Of a DNA stretch of 64,000 nt, positions 33,997 through 42,915 are shown in pieces. Location of the stretch: assembly GCF_012972675.1 (NCBI RefSeq), contig NZ_JABCRE010000002.1, forward strand, positions 547,001 to 611,000, read 5' to 3'. The position numbers and the translations under genes were made by a program. Numbering within the stretch: position 1 is the first letter of the stretch; every line of letters begins with the position of its first letter. Source of the stretch: Pontixanthobacter rizhaonensis (lineage in GTDB: Bacteria > Pseudomonadota > Alphaproteobacteria > Sphingomonadales > Sphingomonadaceae). The notes beneath the pieces were generated by a model. That model saw only the letters and a list, made by a program, of their open reading frames with translations, did not search any database and was not told the DNA's origin.

Positions 33997-36204
33997 ATGT
34001 TTCGCCGGTTGTTTCAAAAATTGCGTGCCAATCGGCCGCCTGATGAATCCTCGGCCGGCGGCAATTATTACGCGTTGCAAGAGCCATATGGGCAGAGCTG
34101 GGACGATGATGATGATGACGATGTCGTCTATCAATCCGGTACCCGGGCCCCGGATTTTGACCGGTGGGATTCGCAGCTTGGATCGATCGATCAAGGCGTT
34201 GATAAAACCCTTGAGGCGGAAAAGCGCCGCCGACAGCGTTGGTGGCAGCCGACTTTCTGGCGGGGGCGCCGCAAATTATGGTGGGCCGCCCGCATAACGT
34301 CCTTCGGGCTTGCGCTGTTCATTCTGATCATTGCGTGGCTCGCGATTACGACCCCGCTTTCCAAATCCTTAGAACCTATTGCCGATCCACAGATTACGCT
34401 GCTGGCGGCAGATGGCACCCCGATTGCGCGGAACGGGGCAATAACGGACGAGCCGGTCGACGTATCGGCCTTGCCAGATCACGTGGTGGAGGCTTTCCTC
34501 GCGATTGAGGACCGGCGGTTTTATTCGCATTGGGGCGTTGATCCGCGCGGGTTGGCGCGGGCTGCGTGGTCCAATGTCACCACAGGCCGGACCCAAGGTG
34601 GCAGCACGATCACGCAACAGCTGGCCAAGTTCACATTCCTTACGCCAGAGCAAACCTATACCCGCAAGGCGCGCGAAATGCTGATCGCATTTTGGCTCGA
34701 ATCCTGGCTGACGAAGGAAGAAATCCTCGAACGGTACCTGTCCAACGCGTATTTCGGTGACAATGTGTATGGGCTGCGCGCCGCATCGCTGCACTTCTTT
34801 TTCCGTAAGCCGGAAAATTTGAAGCCGGAACAAGCTGCGATGCTGGCGGGCTTGGTGCAAGCGCCATCACGTTTCAATCCAGCCAGGCATTTCGACCGGG
34901 CTGAGAAGCGCCGCCTGATGGTGGTCGATGCCATGGTGGCCGCAGAATTTCTGACGCAAGCAGAGGCTGACGCGATGCCGGTTCCCCAGATCGACATGCG
35001 TGCGAAAAACGATCTGCCGACCGGAACATATTTTGCCGACTGGGCTTTGCCTGCCGCGCGGGAATTGACCGAAACAGGATATGCCCAGCAAACTCTCACG
35101 ACGACACTTGATTCGCGCTTGCAAGGTATCGCCCGCCGCGTGATCGGCCGTGCGCCCTTGGGTGATGCACAAGTCGCGCTGGTGGCAATGCGCCCTGACG
35201 GGGAAGTTGTCGCGATGATCGGGGGAAAGGACTACCGCGAATCCCCCTTTAACCGTGCGACTCAGGCAAAACGGCAACCGGGTTCCACGTTTAAATTGTT
35301 CGTATGGTTGGCTGCTTTGGACGCGGGGATGGCCCCCGATGATCTGATCGATAACAGCGCCATCGAAGCGGGCAGCTACCGCCCGAAGAATGCAGGTGAG
35401 CGCTATTCCGAAACGATTACATTGGGCGATGCGTTTGCCCAATCCAGCAATGTTGCGGCTGTGCGCCTGTTCAATCAGTTGGGGGATGAGGCGATTGTTA
35501 AGAAGGCACTGGATTACGGGATCACATCGCCGCTGCCCTATGGCGATCCCAGCCTTGCGCTTGGCACATCATCCGTCACCCTGCTGGAACTGACCGCTGC
35601 CTATGCCGGTGTCGCCGCCAATGAGCATCCGATTGTCCCCCATGCTTTCCCCCAAGAGGAGGAGGGGTGGTTTGATTGGTTGTGGAACGGTGAAGACAGC
35701 ATGTCCGGCGCTGACCACGAAGATATGGAACAAATGCTGCGCGATACGGTGAATAAAGGAACCGGACGGGCAGCGATGCTCTCCATCCCGAATTTCGGTA
35801 AAACCGGCACCAGTCAGGGCAACAGAGATGCTCTGTTCATTGGCTATGCCGGGGATGGAGAGAGCGATCTGGTTGTGGGTGTATGGGTTGGCAATGACGA
35901 TAACACCCCGCTCGACGGCGTATCGGGCGGCGGATTGCCCGCCCGGATCTGGCGTGATTTTATGCGTCAGGCGAGCGGCAAAACGGCGGCAAAACCAGCG
36001 CCGAAGGCAGATCCAGAAGGTCCCGTTCAACCGCTTGATGTGCCGGAACCGGAAGATATTCCGATTGGCGACAGCGGTTCTGTCCTGCGCGTGCGGGAGG
36101 GGGAGGGGCTAACCCTCTCAACCGAAATAGAAGGGTTTCCGGTAGACGTGACGCTGGATGAAAACGGCATCAATGTTGAGCCGGGTGCGCCGGAAGAAAA
36201 CTAG
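33997..36204 (+). CDS. Penicillin-binding protein 1A
   Basis: A 735-residue bifunctional peptidoglycan synthase. An acidic cytoplasmic N-terminus includes seven Asp residues at 36-42. One membrane anchor spans about 98-117. A glycosyltransferase domain follows, with catalytic Glu171 in EDRRFYSHWG and TQGGSTITQQLAK. The transpeptidase has S430-x-x-K433 (PGSTFK), S483-S-N485 and K602-T-G (GKTGTSQ). A Pro-rich linker and small C-terminal domain end the protein. Its stop overlaps the convergent thioesterase stop in CTAG. Confidence 0.96.
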   Translation: MFRRLFQKLRANRPPDESSAGGNYYALQEPYGQSWDDDDDDDVVYQSGTRAPDFDRWDSQLGSIDQGVDKTLEAEKRRRQRWWQPTFWRGRRKLWWAARITSFGLALFILIIAWLAITTPLSKSLEPIADPQITLLAADGTPIARNGAITDEPVDVSALPDHVVEAFLAIEDRRFYSHWGVDPRGLARAAWSNVTTGRTQGGSTITQQLAKFTFLTPEQTYTRKAREMLIAFWLESWLTKEEILERYLSNAYFGDNVYGLRAASLHFFFRKPENLKPEQAAMLAGLVQAPSRFNPARHFDRAEKRRLMVVDAMVAAEFLTQAEADAMPVPQIDMRAKNDLPTGTYFADWALPAARELTETGYAQQTLTTTLDSRLQGIARRVIGRAPLGDAQVALVAMRPDGEVVAMIGGKDYRESPFNRATQAKRQPGSTFKLFVWLAALDAGMAPDDLIDNSAIEAGSYRPKNAGERYSETITLGDAFAQSSNVAAVRLFNQLGDEAIVKKALDYGITSPLPYGDPSLALGTSSVTLLELTAAYAGVAANEHPIVPHAFPQEEEGWFDWLWNGEDSMSGADHEDMEQMLRDTVNKGTGRAAMLSIPNFGKTGTSQGNRDALFIGYAGDGESDLVVGVWVGNDDNTPLDGVSGGGLPARIWRDFMRQASGKTAAKPAPKADPEGPVQPLDVPEPEDIPIGDSGSVLRVREGEGLTLSTEIEGFPVDVTLDENGINVEPGAPEEN

Positions 36205-36605
36205 TCTTCTGGCTCGGCCATCATGATATTCATGATCGCTGTGGCAATTGGCCGGTCGCGGTCATCCTGCCACGCTTCGACCGAGATATTGGCATTGCGC
36301 CGGCCCAGCTTGGTAATCCTGCCTTTGGCGTATGTTGTCCGCTGCTTTCCTGCGGACAAGAACTGCACCGTTATGTTGATCGGTTTTAGCCGGTGGGTGC
36401 GGTCCAATCTGCTGAGTTCGCGGCGTAGCAATGCATAGCCCGCTGTTTCGAGCAGGCCGCTTGTCGCGCCGCCATGCAAATGCTGCGGGCGGCCCTCAAC
36501 ATCGCCGGTAAATTCAAACGCCAGAACGGGGGCGCCGTCCTCGTCCCCTTCATGGCGAATGCCAATCGTCCGCGCATAGGGTGTCAGCGTGTCACTGTCC
36601 GACAT
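36201..36605 (-). CDS. PaaI/hotdog thioesterase (second of pair)
   Basis: A 134-residue hotdog-fold thioesterase-like protein. PQHLHGGATSGLLETAGYAL carries the HGG motif typical of PaaI-type acyl-CoA thioesterases, followed by INITVQFLSAG and RRNANISVEAW strands. I took ATG 36605, which overlaps the preceding hotdog gene by 14 nt. A longer frame up to 36695 would lie inside that gene. The two are probably co-translated and may form a heteromer. The substrate is unknown. Confidence 0.87.
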   Translation of the reverse strand: MSDSDTLTPYARTIGIRHEGDEDGAPVLAFEFTGDVEGRPQHLHGGATSGLLETAGYALLRRELSRLDRTHRLKPINITVQFLSAGKQRTTYAKGRITKLGRRNANISVEAWQDDRDRPIATAIMNIMMAEPED

Positions 36606-37047
36606 TGCGATTGGCCCCCTCGATTGACATGAACACGCCGGACATGGTGGCGACTGTATCGCTGGGATCACCATCATGGGCAATGCCGCGGACAAAGGCA
36701 GCGGATTTTGTCAGCTTGTAGCACTCCACATGGGCGATAACGGCGCTGCGCGGCCGGGCGGGGCGTTGATAATCGACCCGCAGATCCAATGTCGCGATGG
36801 CCACGAAGGAGCCGTGGCTGGTCCAGATAGAAAGGCCAGAGGCCATATCGAGCAAGCTTATGATGGGTCCAGACGCCAGTATTTCACGGTCGATCTCGCC
36901 GACCAAATCCTCCCGCCAGGGAAGCTCCAGATCCACCCAGTTTTTGCCGTGATCGCGGTAAGTGAGACCCAATTTGGCAGTATGCCCATGCCTGAGTAAG
37001 AACTTGGCGGCCTTACTGGGGTCAAATGGATCTTGTTGCGTCGACAT
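36592..37047 (-). CDS. PaaI/hotdog thioesterase (first of pair)
   Basis: A 151-residue hotdog-fold protein. GPIISLLDMASGLSIW holds the catalytic Asp region (in place of the HGG loop), and LDLRVDYQRPARPRSAV and YKLTKSAAFVRGIAHDG are core strands. It follows ruvX by 53 nt and overlaps the next hotdog gene by 14 nt. The pair sits at the end of the long pyrE-to-ruvX run. Confidence 0.85.
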   Translation of the reverse strand: MSTQQDPFDPSKAAKFLLRHGHTAKLGLTYRDHGKNWVDLELPWREDLVGEIDREILASGPIISLLDMASGLSIWTSHGSFVAIATLDLRVDYQRPARPRSAVIAHVECYKLTKSAAFVRGIAHDGDPSDTVATMSGVFMSIEGANRNVGQ

Positions 37048-37100
37048 ACTGATGCTGTGGAAGCCTCACCGCGTCATTTCAACGTCTAAATCCAGACTAT

Positions 37101-37571
37101 TTACAGAATACCGCCAGCAAGCCGGTCAATCGCGCCTTGCAAAATCACCGCTGCTGCATGGCTGTCGATCTTCTCTGCGCGCTTTTTACGGCTCATATCC
37201 TGCCCGATCATCGCGCGTTCTGCGCTGGTGGTGGACCAACGCTCGTCCCACAGCAAAATTGGCAATGCAAAAGCAGCAGCTAAATTTCTGGCATAGGCCC
37301 GGCTGGCCTGCGCGCGCGGCCCTTCGCTGCCATCCATATTGCGGGGCAGCCCGATAACGATGGCTTTGATGCTGCGTTGGCGGATAATTTCGGAGAGCCG
37401 GTCACGGTCACGGCCAAACTTGCCGCGTTCCAGCGTCGATCCCGCTGTGGCAAATTGCCACCCGGCATCGCAAGTCGCGATACCTATTGTCTTGGTCCCC
37501 AGATCAAGCGCCATCAGCGCGCCGCCATCAGGCAGTACATCGCCAAGCTCGTTCGCGCTATCGGTGATCAA
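37101..37571 (-). CDS. ruvX: Putative pre-16S rRNA nuclease / Holliday junction resolvase (YqgF)
   Basis: A 156-residue RNase H-fold nuclease. ALMALDLGTKTIGIATCD gives the first catalytic Asp, AIVIGLPRNMDGSEG the central loop, LLWDERWSTTSAE the Glu, and KIDSHAAAVILQG the final Asp. E. coli YqgF matures the 5' end of 16S rRNA. The gene is 14 nt after the DUF3089 gene on the minus strand. Confidence 0.95.
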   Translation of the reverse strand: MITDSANELGDVLPDGGALMALDLGTKTIGIATCDAGWQFATAGSTLERGKFGRDRDRLSEIIRQRSIKAIVIGLPRNMDGSEGPRAQASRAYARNLAAAFALPILLWDERWSTTSAERAMIGQDMSRKKRAEKIDSHAAAVILQGAIDRLAGGIL

Positions 37572-37585
37572 GGCTGTGTCCTTGC

Positions 37586-38731
37586 TCAGGGCCGGGCACT
37601 CAAGCTATTCACACGCGTCACGACATCGTTTTGCAAATTCTTCCAGAACAGCGGGATATCATAGACGTGATAATTGTTGCCGGGCAGAACATAGCTGCCC
37701 ATTTCGGGCGGATCACCGATCAGCAGCAAACCGCGTTCATCGCAGCGCGCTGGCACTTCATTTGGCACCAATTCGCCGCTGGTAAAGCCTTCTTCTGGCA
37801 CGAGTGTACCCCGGTTCAGCGCCTTTTCCGCAGCGCCGCCAATGCCGCCTGTCAGCGGGTTGGTGCATAATATCCGGCTGTTGCCGCGGGGCTTGCCATC
37901 AAACGCGATGGACGTTTGGTACGCTTCCAACACTTGGGAGGGATCGGCGGGTTCTGCAAAGCTGGACCAACTGATCAAACAGCCCGATTGCTTCGCTGTG
38001 GCGCAGGCCGGAATACCCAAAGCGGGCAAATCCTGCGCGACAGAGATAGGCCACCCAATCGCATAGACCGCCACCAGCCGGTCGGTGACGGGTGATCCAT
38101 TCACATGGTCTTTCAGCAGCCTGAGCAAGTGTACGCTGCCTTGGCTATGGCCGGCCAAAACCACAGGTGTATTGTCATCAATCGATGAGAGGAAAAAGTC
38201 GTAAGCCTGCTTCACATCATGATAGGCGGCATTGAGGGCGTTTTGTGAATCCTCGCTATCGGTGAGGAAAGCGCCGAATGTCGCCTGCCGGTAACGGGGT
38301 GCCCAAATTTCACTTGATTGGTTGAACGGGCTCGCCATGCCGCGGACATAAATCCGGGCGATCCGTTGCGATTCCGCATCATCCAGCGGCGCATTCCAAT
38401 TGCTGCGATCAAGATAGCTGGTCGGGTGGACAAAGAAGACTGCGAAATCCTGCGCAGCTTGGCTGGGGTCGGCAGGGGCCGGGAGCAGGCTGCGTTCTTC
38501 GCGCATGGCGGGCTGCCACCGTGCCGGATCGCTTGTGCCGATACCAGGGCGGGAGAACCACATCGCCGGGTCTTGATAGGCATTCTCTTCGAGCGGTTGT
38601 TGCTCAACAAATTCCCCGCCGGGGACCATTGCCAGCTCGGTCAGTTCCTTGGACCATATGGCCAGCACCAACGCGCCGACAAAGACCAGCACGATGATGG
38701 CAGCGATGAAATATAGAAATTTACGAGCCAC
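37586..38731 (-). CDS. DUF3089 lipase-like membrane-anchored protein
   Basis: A 381-residue DUF3089 protein with an N-terminal membrane anchor (about residues 4-26, KFLYFIAAIIVLVFVGALVL) and an alpha/beta-hydrolase-like exported domain. FFVHPTSYLDRSNWNAP is the family signature and VVLAGHSQGSVHLL the GxSxG elbow. The GTG start at 38731 has GGAGG 6 nt upstream; an in-frame start at 38794 would give 21 extra residues inside the permease gene. The overlap with the upstream permease gene is 11 nt. The substrate is unknown. Confidence 0.85.
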   Translation of the reverse strand: MARKFLYFIAAIIVLVFVGALVLAIWSKELTELAMVPGGEFVEQQPLEENAYQDPAMWFSRPGIGTSDPARWQPAMREERSLLPAPADPSQAAQDFAVFFVHPTSYLDRSNWNAPLDDAESQRIARIYVRGMASPFNQSSEIWAPRYRQATFGAFLTDSEDSQNALNAAYHDVKQAYDFFLSSIDDNTPVVLAGHSQGSVHLLRLLKDHVNGSPVTDRLVAVYAIGWPISVAQDLPALGIPACATAKQSGCLISWSSFAEPADPSQVLEAYQTSIAFDGKPRGNSRILCTNPLTGGIGGAAEKALNRGTLVPEEGFTSGELVPNEVPARCDERGLLLIGDPPEMGSYVLPGNNYHVYDIPLFWKNLQNDVVTRVNSLSARP

Positions 38732-39833
38732 TTTCGGCCTCCAACAATTTGTCATCTGCTGCCTGATGGCGCGCTGCACGGCGTTCCAAAGCAACCTTCA
38801 GCATTGCAAGCATAGGATCGGCCAGGAACAGCCCGATCACGCCAAATAGAATGCCCATGATCAATTGCCCCGTCAGCACTACTGCCGGGGCCAGATCCAC
38901 GGTTTTCTTGGCAATAAGCGGGATGAGCACATAGCCGTCAAATGTTTGCACCAGGAAGTATACGAAGATTGTATAGAGTCCCATCTCCGTGCCGCCTGAA
39001 AAGCCGACCAAAACCATCAGTGATCCAGCGATCAACGCGCCAAGGTTGGGCACGAAAGCCAGCAAGCCTGTTAATATCCCCAACAGTGCAGCCATCGGCA
39101 CACCGTACCAAGCGAGGAGCACCCAGGTGAACAGCCCTTCAAACACCATGCCGATCAACCGGCCCGCCATAAGGCGCCGCATCGTGTAAGCCATCTGGGA
39201 TGCTGTCGAGTAGAACTCCGCCCGCCGATGGCGAGGGAACAGCCAAGCGACGCCGCGCTCATACAATTGCGGTTCCATAGCCAGATATATGCCGATGATG
39301 GTGATCAATAGCAGCGTTGTCAGCCCGCCAAAAATCCCGCCCAATGCCCGGGTAAGAGTACCAACGCCGCTGAGTAAATTGCCGGCAATGTTCTGGATAT
39401 CATTGATATCAACCGCAAAGCCTTGCGCTTGCAGCCATGCAAATGTGATTCCAATCTGGCGTTCTACGATACTGGGGAGCTGGGCGGCTTCGCGCGATAT
39501 TTGCGACCCGGCGAACAGCACCAGCCAATAGAAAAATGCACCTGCAAGTGCGAGCACCGCGACGACCCGCCAGGTGCGTCCGATAGGCAGAACACGGCCC
39601 AAAAGCCGCGCACCACCATCTATCATTGCAGCAAATACCATCGCGCCAAAAATGACGAGCAGCGATTGGGATATATAAATGGCCAGTCCGATGGCACCGA
39701 TAACGAAAGCCCAAACAAACGCGCGTTGTGCTTCAAATCTGAGTTCCGGGCTGGAGATCCGCGAAGGGCTGCTGCCGAGCGCACTGCCGCCAGATTTGTC
39801 GCTGCTGCTGTTTTTGCGTTTCGCCTTGCTCAT
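38721..39833 (-). CDS. AI-2E family transporter (YdiK/PerM-like permease)
   Basis: A 370-residue inner-membrane protein with about 8 membrane segments, including paired helices near residues 38-80, a long soluble loop, and FVPNLGALIAGSLMVLVGF, the conserved family region. C-terminal PAVVLTGQLIMGILFGVIGLF follows. Members export autoinducer-like molecules or act as Na+/H+ antiporters; the function here is unknown. A Lys/Ser-rich cytoplasmic N-terminus precedes the first helix. It overlaps lepB by 4 nt (ATGA). Confidence 0.88.
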   Translation of the reverse strand: MSKAKRKNSSSDKSGGSALGSSPSRISSPELRFEAQRAFVWAFVIGAIGLAIYISQSLLVIFGAMVFAAMIDGGARLLGRVLPIGRTWRVVAVLALAGAFFYWLVLFAGSQISREAAQLPSIVERQIGITFAWLQAQGFAVDINDIQNIAGNLLSGVGTLTRALGGIFGGLTTLLLITIIGIYLAMEPQLYERGVAWLFPRHRRAEFYSTASQMAYTMRRLMAGRLIGMVFEGLFTWVLLAWYGVPMAALLGILTGLLAFVPNLGALIAGSLMVLVGFSGGTEMGLYTIFVYFLVQTFDGYVLIPLIAKKTVDLAPAVVLTGQLIMGILFGVIGLFLADPMLAMLKVALERRAARHQAADDKLLEAESGS

Positions 39834-40693
39834 TCAGCCGGTGCTTCTTCGGCTAGAGGAGGGCGGAGCGTCGACCATGCACGCTCGCCCCGCAGGGAAG
39901 AAAGCCACGTTGCCGGGTTCCAGCCAGTGGTCCCATCAAGCGAGAAGGTGATAAATTCTGCGCGGCCGCCAACATTGGCGATCGGCACTGGGCCGCCAAG
40001 CCCTTGGGCTGCTGCGGGCGCCCGGCTGTCTGCCGAATGGTCGCGATTGTCGCCCATCATGAAAATATGGCCAGCCGGAATGGTAATTTCAGCAAAATTA
40101 TCGAGCGGATCATCATCTTCGTGATCAATCACCAAATAGCTCGCGCCATTGGGTAGAGTTTCCCGATAGGCGGGGACTTCATACACTTGCTGACCGTTCT
40201 CGAGCGTAATGAGATACGGGCTGAAATCACGCAAACAGGTCAGCCCGCCGCACAATTGGTCCGGGTCATAGGGAAGCCTGATCGGTGGTTCGATGGTGCG
40301 GGGAACTTGCTGTCCGTTCAGAATGATCCTGCCATTCTTCACTTCCAGCGTATCACCGGGCAAGCCAACGACGCGTTTGATATAATCCTCGTCGCGCACG
40401 GGCGGCACTGCGATAACAATGTCGCCATATTCCGGGTCAGAGCCCCATATGCGGGTCTCGCTCCGCGGTAACACGTGAAAGGACGCCGATACCCACGACC
40501 AGCCATACGGGTATTTGGTCACGACCAACCGGTCACCCACCATCAGATTGGGCAGCATTGACGTGCTGGGGATATAGAATGGTTTGGCCACGATGCTGTG
40601 GAACGCCAGCACGGCCAACAGCATCAGGAACAGCCCGCGAAATTCCGCGAACCAGTTTATGGTATCCGAAGTCGGGCCAGTGGGAGTGGTCAC
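39830..40693 (-). CDS. lepB: Signal peptidase I
   Basis: A 287-residue inner-membrane serine/lysine protease that removes Sec and Tat signal peptides. One N-terminal anchor (about residues 18-36) is followed by IPSTSMLPNLMVGDRL with the catalytic Ser, DEDYIKRVVGLPGDTLEV with the catalytic Lys, and GHIFMMGDNRDHSADSR near the C-terminus. It is 27 nt after acpS and coupled to the AI-2E permease gene. The frequent rnc-era neighbours are absent. Confidence 0.96.
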   Translation of the reverse strand: MTTPTGPTSDTINWFAEFRGLFLMLLAVLAFHSIVAKPFYIPSTSMLPNLMVGDRLVVTKYPYGWSWVSASFHVLPRSETRIWGSDPEYGDIVIAVPPVRDEDYIKRVVGLPGDTLEVKNGRIILNGQQVPRTIEPPIRLPYDPDQLCGGLTCLRDFSPYLITLENGQQVYEVPAYRETLPNGASYLVIDHEDDDPLDNFAEITIPAGHIFMMGDNRDHSADSRAPAAAQGLGGPVPIANVGGRAEFITFSLDGTTGWNPATWLSSLRGERAWSTLRPPLAEEAPAE

Positions 40694-40720
40694 AGTGTCG
40701 ATGTCAAAACTCTTTGCGTA

Positions 40721-41128
40721 TTAGTTGCGAAGGGGAATCGCCTCGATAATCACGAAGGCTTGCGCCCATGGATGATCATCGGTGAGGGTAAGATGAATGA
40801 CGGCCTCATGGCCCGCCGGGGTCAATTCGGCAAGCCGCGCGGCCGCGCCATTGGTCAGCGCCAGCGTGGGCGCGCCGGACTTCGCGTTCACAACGCCAAT
40901 GTCTTTCATATAGACGCCGCGATAAAACCCTGTGCCCACCGCTTTGGAAAACGCTTCCTTTGCGGCAAACCGCTTCGCGTAGGTTCCGGCGCGGGTGTAT
41001 GGCCGTTTCGCTGCTTTGGCGCGCTCAATTTCGGTGAAGCTGCGTTGTTCAAACCGCTCCCCGTGGCGGTCGAGCACACCTTGGATCCGTTCGATATTGC
41101 ACAAATCTGATCCGAGGCCGATGATCAT
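40721..41128 (-). CDS. acpS: Holo-[acyl-carrier-protein] synthase
   Basis: A 135-residue enzyme that transfers 4'-phosphopantetheine from CoA to [18 protein letters not shown] holds the Mg-binding Asp and [16 protein letters not shown] the conserved Glu/Lys motif. I chose ATG 41128, which overlaps the stop of the small membrane-protein gene (ATGA); the upstream frame to 41362 has no conserved sequence. It ends IIEAIPLRN. Confidence 0.95.
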   Translation of the reverse strand: MIIGLGSDLCNIERIQGVLDRHGERFEQRSFTEIERAKAAKRPYTRAGTYAKRFAAKEAFSKAVGTGFYRGVYMKDIGVVNAKSGAPTLALTNGAAARLAELTPAGHEAVIHLTLTDDHPWAQAFVIIEAIPLRN

Positions 41129-41412
41129 AACGCTTTCACCAAGATCGAACCGAGCAGCGCCAATACCAGATAGTTGAGCATAATTTGCGATATAACGAGA
41201 GGGTGCGTGATTGCCCCCTTCGCCATTTTCAAAGTCATCGTATACCCAAACAGCTGAAGCACCGGCCAACCAATTGCAAATGGCAGGAAGCTTTGCTGTT
41301 TGACGGCGAGACCAAGCAATAAAATGCTGAGCAGAAATGGAATGGTGCCCGCCAAAAGACACAGCTTTTCACGGCCGGTGAAATCATGTTTTTGGGCGGG
41401 ATCGTTACTCAC
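41125..41412 (-). CDS. Small membrane protein of unknown function
   Basis: A 95-residue protein with about three hydrophobic helices (near residues 17-37, 40-58 and 72-92), a polar N-terminus, and a positively charged loop [11 protein letters not shown] do not recognise the family. It is fused by 4-nt ATGA overlaps to both pdxJ upstream and acpS downstream, so its translation is tied to vitamin B6 and ACP activation genes. Similar small membrane proteins occur at this place in some sphingomonads, as far as I recall. Confidence 0.8.
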   Translation of the reverse strand: MSNDPAQKHDFTGREKLCLLAGTIPFLLSILLLGLAVKQQSFLPFAIGWPVLQLFGYTMTLKMAKGAITHPLVISQIMLNYLVLALLGSILVKAL

Positions 41413-42152
41413 CGTGCTTGATCCATCAGTTCGCGCATTTTGCGGACAGCATTTTCCAACCCGCCAAAGACGGCTTCACCGATCAGATAGTGGCCAATAT
41501 TGAGTTCCGCCAATTGCGGGATCGCGGCGATTGGCTGCACATTCTCATAAGTAAGGCCATGGCCAGCGTGAGGCTCAATCCCGTTTTTGACTGCCAGAGC
41601 GGACATATCAGCGATGCGTTTGAGTTCCGTTGCCCGCGCTTCTCCCGTCGCGTGAGCGTATTCGCCAGTGTGAAATTCGACGATATCTGCGCCGAGCCGC
41701 ATTGCTGCTTCCAATTGGCGTGCATCTGCTTCGATAAACAGGCTCACCTTTATATCGGCGTCTTTCAGACGGGACACGATCGGGGCGAGCCGGTTGTGCT
41801 GCCCGGCAGCGTCAAGGCCGCCTTCCGTGGTACGTTCTTCGCGGTTTTCTGGAACGATACACGCAGCATTTGGCAAATGCCGTAATGCGATGGCCAGCAT
41901 TTCATCGGTCGCCGCCATCTCCAGATTGAGCGGCAAGTCAGTCGCATCCTGAATACGTTTCAGATCATCATCGCGAATATGGCGGCGGTCTTCCCGCAGA
42001 TGGGCAGTAATGCCGTCGCCGCCAACTGCGGCAACGATCTGCGCGGCGCGCACCGGATCAGGATGCTCACCACCGCGCGCATTGCGGATGGTGGCCACAT
42101 GATCAATATTCACCCCAAGACGGAGGGCGTGAGGGGTATGGGCGTTCGTCAA
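41409..42152 (-). CDS. pdxJ: Pyridoxine 5'-phosphate synthase
   Basis: A 247-residue TIM-barrel enzyme condensing 1-deoxyxylulose-5-phosphate with 3-amino-2-oxopropyl phosphate to make pyridoxine phosphate. LGVNIDHVATIRNARGG, GGDGITAHLREDRRHI and LPLNLEMAAT are the core motifs, and IEPHAGHGLTYENV and ELNIGHYLIGEAVF hold the late phosphate-binding residues. It lies one nt after pyrE and overlaps the small membrane-protein gene by 4 nt. Confidence 0.97.
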   Translation of the reverse strand: MTNAHTPHALRLGVNIDHVATIRNARGGEHPDPVRAAQIVAAVGGDGITAHLREDRRHIRDDDLKRIQDATDLPLNLEMAATDEMLAIALRHLPNAACIVPENREERTTEGGLDAAGQHNRLAPIVSRLKDADIKVSLFIEADARQLEAAMRLGADIVEFHTGEYAHATGEARATELKRIADMSALAVKNGIEPHAGHGLTYENVQPIAAIPQLAELNIGHYLIGEAVFGGLENAVRKMRELMDQAR

Positions 42153-42153
42153 T

Positions 42154-42732
42154 TTACTTCCGGCTCCCCGGTTTTGTTACTGGCACCGCTGCGAGCTCAG
42201 CGGGTATCGCGTCTTCTGCATAGGTCGGGAAGTTGATTTCCACCAAAGCGAAATACGGCACGTCAAACGTTACGTCTCCGCCTGTTCTGTTCACAACAGA
42301 AACCAGGGCAAGCACCTCGCCGCCGGCTGCCTCAACCGCTTTCATCGCCTCGCGAGAGGAAAGGCCGGTTGTGACCACATCTTCCACCAAAATTACTTTG
42401 GCGCCTTGCGTAATCCCAAACCCGCGGCGGAACTCAAAGGTTCCCTCCGGTCGTTCAAGGAACATCGCTTCTTTGCCAATCGCGCGGCCCATTTCGTGAC
42501 CGATAATGATGCCGCCCATCGCGGGCGATACGACTGTGTCGATTTGGCTACGCAGCTCGCGCGGCATTTTGGCTGCCAGCCCGGCGGCAAGGCGGCTGGC
42601 GCGCATCGGATCCATCAGCACACGGGCGCATTGTAGATAGTGCCCGCTATGGCGGCCGGAAGACAACTTAAAGTGCCCTTCAAGCAGTGCCTCACTTGCG
42701 CGAAATTCGGTCAGTACGTCTTCTTCTGTCAT
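42154..42732 (-). CDS. pyrE: Orotate phosphoribosyltransferase
   Basis: A 192-residue enzyme converting orotate and PRPP to OMP. HFKLSSGRHSGHYLQCARVL precedes the PRPP loop VILVEDVVTTGLSS. The start at 42732 gives the family-standard N-terminus MTEEDVLTEF; an in-frame ATG 36 nt upstream (MDKFQRIYQQ) is possible. It is the first gene of the long minus-strand run down to 36.2 kb and diverges from the cytochrome oxidase cluster. Confidence 0.95.
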   Translation of the reverse strand: MTEEDVLTEFRASEALLEGHFKLSSGRHSGHYLQCARVLMDPMRASRLAAGLAAKMPRELRSQIDTVVSPAMGGIIIGHEMGRAIGKEAMFLERPEGTFEFRRGFGITQGAKVILVEDVVTTGLSSREAMKAVEAAGGEVLALVSVVNRTGGDVTFDVPYFALVEINFPTYAEDAIPAELAAVPVTKPGSRK

Positions 42733-42915
42733 AGTGATCTGCTGATAAATCCGTTGAAACTTGTCCATAAGACAACATGCGTTGCGGATTTTTCTCCTAG
42801 AACTGCTTGAGGGAGCGGGCAAGCGTGCGTATAGGCCGACCCAGAAGAATCCCGGCAACGGGGCAATAGGGGTGCGCTACAGGTTGCACCGCAATGAATG
42901 GAAAGTGTCTTAATA

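Noticed and set aside
42733-42915. Riboswitch before the oxidase cluster
   Set aside because: Small hairpin possibilities only; no recognised conserved core.
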